From Mesaphorura yosii (taxonomy: Eukaryota; Arthropoda; Collembola; Poduromorpha; Tullbergiidae): 64,000 nt of DNA. This document shows, in pieces, positions 1 to 9,479 of the stretch. Location: the NCBI GenBank assembly GCA_009869945.1, contig WIXG01000093.1:124001-188000 (forward strand). Reading direction: 5' to 3'. Within the stretch, counting starts at the first letter, position 1; the number at the start of each line of letters is the position of its first letter. The notes under the pieces are model-generated. The model was given only the letters and a program-made list of their open reading frames with translations, was not told where the DNA came from and did not search any database. The position numbers and the translations under genes are program-made.

Positions 1-163
1 GTATATTTGTTGGCATTCCAGTGCCGTTTATCAATGCAATCACATAAATCGGTTCCAGAGTCCGCAGATAACTGACAACCTCTTCCATCCTCGCATGGCG
101 GAAGCTGGCATCGAAATCTTTGACGGGAACGAAATCATTCATATTCCAGCGAGTGAGCGGCTT
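1..163 (-). CDS. Candidate exon of unrecognised gene, cut by window edge
   Basis: On the minus strand this stretch is open in one frame only, for 54 codons up to the window edge; the other two frames close within about 12 codons. It starts directly after a splice-acceptor-like sequence: a long pyrimidine tract (about 165-195) ending in TTTCAAG. The peptide begins KPLTRWNMNDFVPV and later contains FRHARMEEVVSYLRTLEP; I do not recognise the family. The same frame stays open upstream through the pyrimidine tract to a Met at 211. An alternative reading is therefore a protein starting there with a hydrophobic segment (WIPLLCFLFIYF) followed by KK, like a signal anchor. Codon choice looks coding-like, but 54-70 open codons can arise by chance. 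Confidence 0.3.
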
Positions 164-330
164 CTTGAAATAAATAAAAAGAAAGCAGAGAAGAGGAATC
201 CAATCATACATAACGTCCAGGATGGGAAAAGTCAATAAATGTCACATATTTCTGCTCTGTGATTCCATAAATTCCTTGGAAAACATAAAAATGGAATGGA
301 ACAGCGTTTCCATTTGGTTTTCGTGCATAC

Positions 331-525
331 TTGCATGCAGCGCACTGATGACTCCCAATGTGTGGTGTTTATATTCCGACTCGCATCGATTCGATTCGAA
401 ACTTCTTCAATTGTGATGAGCGGTGTTTCCTGAAATTCGTTCCGGTTTCCAGTTTCGTTCACACGCCAAATAGAATCCGGGATTCTTGCATTCGTGAAAC
501 GTGAGCCGGAGAGCAGAAGACGCAT
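331..525 (-). CDS. Candidate upstream exon of the same unrecognised minus-strand gene
   Basis: A minus-strand ATG at 525 with A at -3 opens a frame of 65 codons to a donor-like CAA|GTATGC (GT at 330-329). Splicing from there to the acceptor at 164 would remove 167 bp and join the two frames in phase 0 without a stop. The peptide starts MRLLLSGSRF and contains ETPLITIEEVSNRIDAS; no domain is recognisable. Without splicing the frame runs on to a stop at 232. The model rests on a mediocre donor and a one-in-three chance phase match, so it is a hypothesis. If right, this gene is transcribed away from the homeobox gene starting at 5559. Confidence 0.2.
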
Positions 526-1209
526 GCTTTCGTGGTGGCGAGCCGAGCACGACTAAAATCCTAAATTTTATGTACCGTGGTGCAAGCGTGGCTTTGGCTT
601 TATTGCTCTTTTTCGCACGTATGTAAGCTATGAATACGAGTAGGAAGCAGCATTTCTCCCGGTATCACGGCATACGAAGCAGAGTTAGGGCATCTCATTT
701 GGCTCTTGCTTTGCCTTGCACACTTGAGAAATCTTTGAAACCACATGAAAAGGCTGTGATCTTTTCCCTTCCCTTCCGTACGAGCCCGAGAAAGATGCTC
801 TCAAGCAAACCAGAAGCGAGGAGCAAAAAAGCGGGCTTTTTCTCTATTAAATCAGTGAGCGAGCCTCATGCGCTGCTTTACACCGAAAATTCGGAAACTT
901 TTTCCAAGTGGGCGGACCCTCATGAAGTAATTTGGAGCTGATAAGAGTTGGGAGAACCACCCAAGCGCCATTACAGAAATGTATTTTTTCTCCGTTCCTT
1001 TTATACGCTGCTCGCCCGGTATAGTGCCTATAGAATTCTATTCTACGGTCTACGGCTCAGTCAGCTCCTTTTCTAAAGGAGCCCCACAAGCACGGTACAC
1101 AACGTAATGTGTAATGCATGGCAAACACAATGAAACAGCAGCCGAAGGGGAGATCAATGGATACAATGAGTATAATGCAAACTCCACAGACCGTGCTGGT
1201 ACGCACCAC

Positions 1210-1231
1210 GGCAGGCAGGCAGGCAGGCAGG
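1210..1231. repeat. (GGCA)5 tetranucleotide array
   Basis: Five perfect GGCA units plus GG. It is the longest member of a family that recurs on both strands, at 8381, 23378, 26024, 29005, 34571, 39202, 41097, 50623 and 59336. Confidence 0.95.
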
Positions 1232-2827
1232 AAAACTCAATGAAACTTGCATCCAGGCATTTGCCGGCCCGGTCGAAGTCCCGAACGCATTCGCATTACA
1301 ATAATGTGCATAGTATTCTGCTATTCTGCATTCTGCAGCCCGAATGCTATACCATGCCGTACCAAATGCCAATGCGTTGCCTGGAAAGGAGGTTTGAACC
1401 TTTTTGCTTGCCTGCTCTGAACTTTCTTTCTGTTTACAAACCTTCAAAATCTCACTCTTGATACCCGTGATTGACAGCAGCAGTGCTCAAAACGGTCTTT
1501 GAGTGTCTGGCCACAAATTCACACATTCACACAACGTGTTCTGTGCTGCTGCTTCGTCATCATGCAATCATTTTATCATGTCACATAATGACAGTGCGGG
1601 CGAAAGATGGGACGGACGAGACTCGCACTTGTTCCCTCACGTATGACGAGCAGCACAGACATTCTTTTCCAGGACACTGAAAATTCCGTTTGCCCTGTCG
1701 AGTTGAGCAACGCTATCTTACAGTATTTGCACTGCATTACGTGTGACAATTTCGCGAGCACTGCCCGGCGACGTGGATGGTAAAATGGCAATTGAAGATT
1801 CATCAAAAATACATGACGACCGTGTGAAGCTGTCCACTACGCCATGTAAACAAGTTCGCATTATTAATACTTGAATGGAGTGGCAAGTGGAATCGGCAGT
1901 GTACTTGTATGGGCGTGGTGTCAAGTTATGAGTACGTCCATGTCCACGGGCAGCGTAGAGCAGGCAGAACTGGCAGGCAGGAATTGCACCGTGCAAATAA
2001 TCAGCATATCGTAATAATCCCAACCTCTCAATTGCAAGTGATACCACTTGTCATATTACACTCTATTTGTTTTTGATTTCGATAAAATAATAATAATATC
2101 TACACCAAGACTAATATTTTGTTACACGGATGCGAGAACTCGAAAAACGAGTGCGAGATTGTGTTCCAACATTTATCCCAGCAACGTACTGGACCTTGCC
2201 ACGTATGGCTCGATAGGCTTCACTTAAAAGCATTACATCAAGGTCCTTTAGCACCAGAGTCTTGAGCAGTTGAGGTGTCAGAGATTTAGCGTTGCGATTA
2301 AACCCCTTAAAATTACAATCTTAAAACTGCTTGGAAATGTGCCGAGTCAACGGAGAAAGTCATTCGGTGTGAATGTTTAGCTGTCGATCGAATAAAAGTG
2401 AATTCGCCTACAAATAATTTCATGGATGAAAAGATAACATTGCATACAGCGAAATGAAATTTAGTGCTAGCGAGCGCCAACAATCAACCAACGCAATAAA
2501 CAAGCTTTTACTAATGAAGGTAGCACTGGCTTGGCAGGCGCAGGCAGGAACCCTTCTTGATGACTGGGCCACGCAGCCTTGCGTCTCGACCATAACTGTT
2601 GAACTGTTGTAAGGAGTTGGTAGCGGAAAGGAAGCCCTTGCCACTGCCACCACGACAGAACAAATGTTGCATAGTTTCTGTTTCTGGACGGACGGATGAA
2701 CGCATAGCGCATCGGACCCTTGCCTGATTGCCTTGCTTGGCCAGGCACAGATGAATGGTAAACTTGGCAGTACATGTGCTCATCTCATAATTTTGACGAG
2801 CACAAGACTTGCATTACAACACCGCGT

Positions 2828-2848
2828 CCGACCGACCGACCGACCGAC
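2828..2848. repeat. (CCGA)5 tetranucleotide array
   Basis: Five perfect CCGA units plus C. The same unit occurs inverted (TCGG) at 6916-6932 and 34255-34268, and directly at 60401-60414. Confidence 0.95.
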
Positions 2849-3186
2849 TACTTCTTCGTGTTACATTATATCATCTCTCAGATTTCCAGTTTCTCTCCGA
2901 GCTTGGTCTGTGCTGACTCTGACTCTGGCGGTGGTAAGTTGGTAAGCACGGAGAGTGTGGATCGGATAGAAAGCAATGCTGCATAGCTCTGGGCCTGTTG
3001 GAGTCCTATTCAGACGCAAGGCTGAATACTTTGTTTCTGCCGGAGCTACGAAGTGTAGAGTGGCTCGACTGAAAGCCATGGCTGCTCTCTGAGCGAGCCT
3101 GTTTGTTGCTCGTAGCCGACCCCTCAGAGTGCAGCCGTCGCCGAATATGACAATGATGATAGAATGGGCATAGTTGTAGTGGAAAC

Positions 3187-3205
3187 CCGACCGACTGACT
3201 GACTT
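3187..3205. repeat. CCGA/CTGA compound array
   Basis: Two CCGA units pass directly into CTGA units, so one tetranucleotide has changed into another by one base within a single tract. This is typical of slippage followed by substitution. Confidence 0.85.
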
Positions 3206-4214
3206 GAGCAGTACACACGAAAGGCACTGAAAACTCAGCTCTTGAAACTGAGCATTTTTTGTCTCGTTCCACGGTACCTCGTCCACAGACTGACTACTCG
3301 GTCTATCTGGCTAATAACAGTGCAGACAAATATTTTACGAGCGAGCGCATAGTACAACATAGTAGAACGGCAGGATTGGTTGATACGAGCAGCTCTCGAT
3401 TCTGGCTCTCTCGCCAAAAGTTTTTAAAATACAAAACACTGGTTTTAATTTTCCATTATTTACATCGACAGCGTAATTTGAATTCGGACGTCCGCCGACT
3501 TTCACCATCCGAATTGTGCAGATTGCAAATCGCCCTGCATTGTTGCAAGTGTACTCCGAAAACCGGCCACGGAGAACGGCCGCACACGTGCGAAAAGTTG
3601 GTTGTGATTTATTATTACAATTATTATATTTTTAAATGACAAGAAGAGGAGGGAAAATTGCGAGAAATATGTGAAGTGTGTTTTGCTGCAAAAACAATGC
3701 AATTTTGAGTTTCACCGATTGTGCCCAAATTCTCAGCTTTCGCCGAACGTGTTGACGGTTCGGTCACCGAAATCAAACATGATGTGAGTGACAATTGTAC
3801 ATTTACAAATTCAGAGGCCTTTTCTGAAATCAAGTATACGAGAAATTCAACAAATTAGGATTAGCGAAAAAGTGAGCTATTTTGTGTCGTCTTTCGTCCT
3901 TGCACGTCGGTGGTTGATTTGTGAATGGTGTTCCAAATGTTCTAAGCAATACCTTCGATAGTTAGTATAATCTGCGACGACGCCAGCCAGTGCAGGCGCA
4001 AACGGCCCATTATATTTGTTTATGCCGTTTTTATTATACCGACACCCCTCCAACCTGCGGTCCGTGTCGGGGGCAGCCATCAACTCAATACAACTTAACA
4101 GCTCCCAATTTCCCGTCCATTCGTATTAAATTCTGCACAATTTCCACACAACATTACGAGTAAATAGCAAACTAGTGTTTCACTAAACTGACTTGGCAGT
4201 TTTGGCGCAGCTCT

Positions 4215-4220
4215 TGACAG
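4215..4220 (+). promoter_or_regulatory. TGACAG motif (Meis/Homothorax-type core)
   Basis: An exact TGACAG hexamer, the core bound by Meis/Homothorax proteins, which partner PBC proteins. A second copy lies inverted at 4447-4452 (CTGTCA). Six bases are expected roughly every 2 kb on either strand, so the pair is only suggestive. Confidence 0.2.
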
Positions 4221-4446
4221 CTCAGTATTAGTGCTCCAGATCAATCTTCTCCAAACACCAAACAAGAAAAATACTTTACCGACACCGTCGTTAATCAGAA
4301 GCATTACACCGTTCACCCGGTTGTTCAATTTTCAATTGACATTTACCTTGTATCCGTGCACCAGACTTTCACTGCGACACATTACGCAAAAATTGCAATA
4401 CAACAGCATCAGCAACATCGTACAGATTTAAGGAGTCAACTTTGAC

Positions 4447-4452
4447 CTGTCA
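4447..4452 (-). promoter_or_regulatory. Inverted TGACAG motif
   Basis: CTGTCA on the + strand, about 230 bp from the copy at 4215 and about 1.1 kb upstream of the exd start codon. Same caveat: a short motif that can occur by chance. Confidence 0.2.
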
Positions 4453-5558
4453 ATTTCTCCAACTTCAAATCTCATTTGAATTGACATTTCGCTGAACTCG
4501 CGCGCAGTGAACGAAACCTAGCAAACGAGAGTCTGAGACCCGGTTTATTGTTTTCACACAACAGTGACTCATATCAATCGCACAAAATTGTCAATACGAA
4601 AGAGGTAAACCGTGCTTCAATAAATTATTGAGAAAACAGAGGAACAAACCGAGTTATACGATTAGCCGATAAGGAGAATAAGGACACAAGACACCACGAA
4701 AGCATTTTCCACAAAAGTGCCGGAAAGTGAGAAAGGAATTTTCGGGTGACGCGAATTTACATTTGAATTCAATCAAGTCCAGCCCAAGTGCAAGTTCGTG
4801 CGATTGCGATTTATGCACAACATGAAAACAGGCGTGATTAATTATTAGCACGACGACATTGACAACGCAGCAGTGTGGCGAATGCAAACGCGAACGCAAA
4901 CCGACTAAAGACGAGAACGAGTTGATGACATCCTGATAAATCAATGCAACTGATCATTCATCAAATCAAAAACAAGTGAATCCAATAAGAGACAGGACAG
5001 GAGTCGGGATGCGAAAAAGTGAAAATGTTCCACTGTTACCGGCTATTATCCTCTGAAAGAACTTGAACTTGACTCTTTTAGCAGTAAAAAGAGAAAAACT
5101 ATAAATTATTAGCTAGGTAATTTTTCTTTCGGTCTCCGTTTGTATGTGCGTATGCTCTGTGCTCCCGATACTTTGTCATTGTCACAGGAGTAAGTAATCC
5201 TGTCCAACTCCAAAGAACTCGAGGCAAATTGAAAGAATTATTGTAACGATTTGGAAAACCATAACCTACGTTATCTAAATTGGCTTTTAGTTGTCCATAA
5301 ACACTGCGACGCTGCAAACAGCATAAAATCATTTGTCAACATTAAGTTATCAATTTCGGCATCGTCTTCATTCTTCTCCAACAAAGCAACTGGACGACTG
5401 TTGCAAACTAACTTTGTGATAGCAGAGCAGAAAACGTTGACAAGATCTTTCTTGCACCAAGAAAGATCACGCGACAAGAAAATTTCATTGGAGTGAAGTG
5501 AATCCAATTAATTTTGGATTGAAATTTAGTCACGATTGACATCCTCAGCGGACTCAAG

Positions 5559-5743
5559 ATGCATCCGGTGGGTGCGCAAGTCGGCATGATGACCCAACCG
5601 TACGGGATGCAGTCGGTCGTCGATCCGAACGGCGGCGGTCCCGGCACACCTGACCAAGACCATGGCAGGAAGCAAGACATCGGAGACATTCTCCAGCAAA
5701 TCATGAACATAACCGATCAGTCCCTCGACGAGGCTCAGGCGAG
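5559..5743 (+). CDS. exd: Extradenticle/PBX homeobox protein, first coding exon
   Basis: This exon encodes the N-terminus of a PBC-class TALE homeodomain transcription factor. The family binds DNA with Hox proteins and needs Homothorax/Meis, which binds the PBC-A domain, for nuclear localisation. Residues 1-36 are a Met/Gly/Pro-rich leader starting [16 protein letters not shown], typical of the variable end. From residue 37 the conserved PBC-A start is unmistakable: [20 protein letters not shown], then DEAQAR. The ATG is the first in frame after a stop at 5520-5522 and has A at -3. The exon ends AG|GTACGT, splitting the codon for Arg62 (phase 2). Without splicing, the frame would leave the family sequence at once and stop at 5886-5888. 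The homeodomain lies outside this exon. Confidence 0.96.
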
Positions 5744-5971
<228 letters not shown>

Positions 5972-6907
5972 TAGAATTTTAACGCTCGTGTCAAAAAAAT
6001 TATGCCGAATATTCGGCGTTGCGTTGCGTATGACTGCCATTTCATGACTCGTGAGGATTTGGATGAGTTGAGATCTACAGCTAACATAATTAAGTGACAT
6101 GGCTCATCGGTCATTTTGCGGTAGAGCGACCATTCAAATTTTGAGGTTTTACATTGTGGAATGCAAGTCTTTGCTAACTCGTATATCATGTTGACCGTAA
6201 AAATTTTGGCACTTGAGGACTGATCGAATTAAGTGGCTAAACTGGCTGACTATGGTTACTGAAAACGAGTGACCAACTCTTTTGTGAAAAATAATGGTGA
6301 TAATAACGATACAGATAAAAGATAAGGCCATAATCAAATGTGCATACGAATTCCGATAGTTTAATAATCGCATAATAACACATCGCACAAAATACGAGCA
6401 GATTTTCTTTTGAGAACGCAGCATTTTTAAACAGCATAAGTACGTCCGTTTGACAATGGAAAACCATCCATCAAAAGTACAAAAAACGAAAGAAAAAGAG
6501 GTTATAAAGTAAATCTGTCAATCATCCAATTATATTTCTTTGCACATTACATGCACTTTGTGGTGAGCTGTACAAACAGTCTATTAAGGGTTTCGTTTTC
6601 ATTATTCTCGAATTCTAAGAACAAAAAGATTATGCATTTACCTACAGAAAGAGCAGCAAAGGCAAGGCAGACAGCTCTCTCGTTCATTCTTCTTGAGTAG
6701 CGTGCACGCATTAAGAAAATGTTTGCGGTTTTTATGGATTGACTAACCCTTCATTATTCAGTTGATGGTGATTGTGATTGAATCATTTTCGAAGCAAAAA
6801 TGCGTTTTCTCCGCTCGGGTTCGAAAGAATGCAAGAAGAAAGTTGTTAATGTTATTTACACACTCATCATCATCGTATTGAGTGGGTATTGATATAACAT
6901 CAGACAT

Positions 6908-6932
6908 GGTTGGTTGGTCGGTCGGTCGGTCG
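6908..6932. repeat. (GGTT)2(GGTC)4 compound array
   Basis: Two GGTT units pass into four GGTC units. The GGTC part is the reverse complement (in another register) of the CCGA arrays at 2828 and 60401. Confidence 0.92.
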
Positions 6933-7302
6933 AGAGATTCCTCAGCCCAGTCGAGCTGTAAGCGGTTTGATGGGCAGGTAGCCTTTCTTTTAACGTGGCT
7001 TGGACTCGGAGTATGAGTGACATGACATGTTCATTAGATTAAGGCTTTTAAGAAGTAACCAAGTAACTGAAAGTACACAAGTGAACAAGTAGACGTGTTG
7101 TAAACGTCAACTCTCGCTCATGGATTATGAAACAAGAACAACCATAAAACTCCGCGTAACGAATGCCGTTCCCACTCATGCAGAGTGATTTTAATGGTGT
7201 ATTGAATTACGAATTACGCCACAACGTAACACAACACAAGAACAACAGCGGACGGCGAACAGCGAACAGTGCGTATCAAACAAGTCGATTTCGATTTTGC
7301 AT

Positions 7303-7315
7303 GGCACGGCACGGC
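7303..7315. repeat. GGCAC pentamer repeat
   Basis: Two GGCAC units plus GGC, followed at once by GCACGG. Same pentamer family as the CACGG array at 25245. Confidence 0.7.
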
Positions 7316-8116
7316 GCACGGAGAGCCGGTCTTTTATCTTGCCCATAAATAAACAAATATTCACATCATTACTCGCATTGCACTGCATCGCGTTGCAACT
7401 CGAGCGCCGTGTTTCACAACACATTAAACTGGATCACTTTCGGGCCATGTAGCAAATAAGATATGCCGTGGTAGTGTACTACATGTGTAATGGCAAGTTG
7501 GTTGGCTGGTTATTACGAGCACAATTGGTTTCATGGTTTCATTAAAAGACAAAAAGAAATAATTGGAATACCTCTTTTGCTGTTTTGCTATTCGCGTTTG
7601 CTTTTGCGCTTGTCGAGCGCGATTCGAGTTTGATGAGTTTAGAATTTCAGGAATATCTCCATCGCATGGCATAAAATATGCACTTCGCAACCCCCAAAAT
7701 AATGAATACGAGTAAAAGCGCTCATTTTCATTTCCTTTCCATCTCCATCCCGTATTTCACGCTGCAGCAGGGTTCTTAAAGTTTATACGACATGTTTCAC
7801 TCTTTTTGGGCCATAAAAATGATGGTACTTAGCGGGCTTTGCCTCCACGCGGCACATCGCGGCAATTGCAGTCTGTCGATGCTCATTCAACTATTTACTA
7901 GCAGAGTAATGCCCGTGTACGTGATATTCTTCTCGGAAGAATGTCAGTCACTCAGAGCTTGAGACTTTGTACACGGCAGTAAAGAGGCAGGATTGGTATT
8001 TTGGTATGTAAAGAAAATTATAACATTGTAAAAAGTCTTGCGAGGAATGCATCACCATTTCACCATCACCTTTCATGGCTTGTCGGTTTTCTCTCTTCAA
8101 GTCAAGTTTCTGCCAT

Positions 8117-8138
8117 GCCATGGCGTGGCGTGCCACGC
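8117..8138. repeat. Adjacent GCCATGGC palindrome and GCGTGGC hairpin
   Basis: GCCATGGC (8117-8124) is a perfect palindrome. It overlaps a 7-bp inverted repeat, GCGTGGC (8123-8129) and GCCACGC (8132-8138), with only GT between the arms. The 12-mer CATGGCGTGGCG at 8119-8130 recurs exactly at 8399-8410, beside a GGCA array. Confidence 0.8.
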
Positions 8139-8200
8139 TTCTGCTCGCGTAGCATGGGTTACGAAATCGTCTTGCCTCTCCTTCTCTGCCGTCGTCGTCC

Positions 8201-8218
8201 GCATCTGCATCTGCATCT
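8201..8218. repeat. (GCATCT)3 hexamer repeat
   Basis: Three perfect units within a pyrimidine-rich stretch. Read on the minus strand it encodes alternating Asp-Ala within a spurious open frame. Confidence 0.85.
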
Positions 8219-8347
8219 TCCTCCTCTCTTCTTCTTAAGTTGACTTTGACAAAGAGAGTGTGTAGAAGGTATTTTCTAAAATTAATCATTTTGCTGTTTA
8301 GAGGAAGAGAAAGAGAGAGGAACGAAATGAAACCAACTTTGAAATTA

Positions 8348-8364
8348 GCCAAGCCAAGCCAAGC
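8348..8364. repeat. (GCCAA)3 pentamer array
   Basis: Three GCCAA units plus GC. The same pentamer recurs as AAGCC at 13221. It lies 17 bp from a GGCA array. Confidence 0.9.
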
Positions 8365-8380
8365 TGAGCATGGCCATTAT

Positions 8381-8397
8381 GGCAGGCAGGCAGGCAG
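8381..8397. repeat. (GGCA)4 array
   Basis: Four perfect GGCA units plus G, just before the second copy of the CATGGCGTGGCG 12-mer. Confidence 0.93.
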
Positions 8398-9453
8398 TCA
8401 TGGCGTGGCGCTGTATTTTATGCGTGGGTTTGAATTTGGATTAGACGAAGAAGAAATATTTTTTTATAATAACGCTTTAGAAGGGTTAACCATTTCGCTC
8501 TCGTGCTCGATTACGGCCCGGCAGAATGCAAATACATTATAAAGTAAACCAACCAGAGATTCCTTGGCTACGGACGCAAAGACGTCGACTCGACGCGGTC
8601 TCTCGGCACTCTGCGTGCTGATTCCATTACTTTTCTAGCAGCTCATAATAATTTTGAACACAACAACAACAAGCATGCGGCTCAAGTGTTTAGAAGCAAA
8701 AAATGTCTGAGCTCTCTGCTCAGATATGAAGATGAAAAGAGAATCAAATTTTGGCAATTGATGTGATGAGCCGAGTCGCGAGTGTGATGCGAGTGTGGCT
8801 GCCATCCATTATTATGTAACACGCATTCAGAGCCAGTCAAGTGAAAGACGAAGAAAAATTTAAATTGGAGTTTATCTACACCGAGCTTTAAATGAGTTTA
8901 ATGTGCACTGCGAAAGTGATCTGTCTAAAATTAGTCGGCAGCCCGAGACACGTCTTCATTCTTCTTAATTTTGTTTTTAACTATTATTCCGATGGCTCAA
9001 GGAATTAACCACGCCGCAGTGCAGCAGTTTTCTTGTCTTGTCGTCTAGCCTGACTGTCTACGTAAATTCGGACCGGCACAGCACACATGTCGAAGGAATT
9101 AGGAATTGGAAATAGCGCGCAAGAAGTCAGCCTCGTCCGCGCAGAGATATAAATACGTCATTCAGTGCAGTAGCAGCAATGTTCTTCATCTTCCCACTTA
9201 TTAGCAGCAACTCAACTCTTTTTTCAACATCACATTTTAAAACTCAACCGAGCACTCGTTCCCGGAGTCACACAGCAGTCAAACTCGTCAGTCATACTCT
9301 ACCCAGGCTTGAATTCGTTTCATTTTCACATTTCATGTTATGCAATGCCCACATTCCCGTTTTTCACTTTATGACATATTATGTACGCGTGGAGGACGGG
9401 ACGAGATGTGGTTTATTTTTCAGAACCAAAGATACAACGCGATGATTGTAGTA

Positions 9454-9479
9454 CTCGACGCGACGCGTTACGCGACGAG
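9454..9479. repeat. CGCG-rich imperfect dyad
   Basis: Arms CTCG-A-CGCG and CGCG-A-CGAG surround the centre ACGCGTTA. An A-A mismatch interrupts the stem. It stands out by CpG density from its AT-richer surroundings. Confidence 0.6.

Larger units (their letters stand above)
526..3299. other. Intergenic-looking DNA with tetranucleotide arrays
   Basis: No supportable gene. The open frames here are short, overlap on both strands and resemble no family I know. The visible structure is short tandem arrays: GGCA at 1210-1231, CCGA at 2828-2848 and a CCGA/CTGA mix at 3187-3205. It would hold the upstream part of any neighbouring minus-strand gene and the distal regulatory DNA of the homeobox gene. 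Confidence 0.5.
3300..5558 (+). promoter_or_regulatory. exd: Presumed promoter and 5'UTR region of exd
   Basis: This is the DNA just upstream of the exd start codon. It is nearly free of the GGCA- and CCGA-type arrays that mark the rest of the window, suggesting it is transcribed or otherwise constrained. A stop codon (5520-5522) lies in frame upstream of the ATG, so coding does not extend further left in this reading. A donor-like GAG|GTAAAC at about 4603-4609 and an acceptor-like CCTCAG ending at 5548 allow a spliced leader, but both are inferred and the acceptor has a poor pyrimidine tract. I found no convincing TATA box, and I cannot fix the transcription start. Several upstream ATGs exist, including a frame at 5251-5496, so any long leader would carry upstream ORFs. 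Confidence 0.4.

Noticed and set aside
6385..6405. KYEQ-like codons recalling the PBC-B segment of exd
   Set aside because: The match ends after four residues and the frame does not continue as the family sequence.
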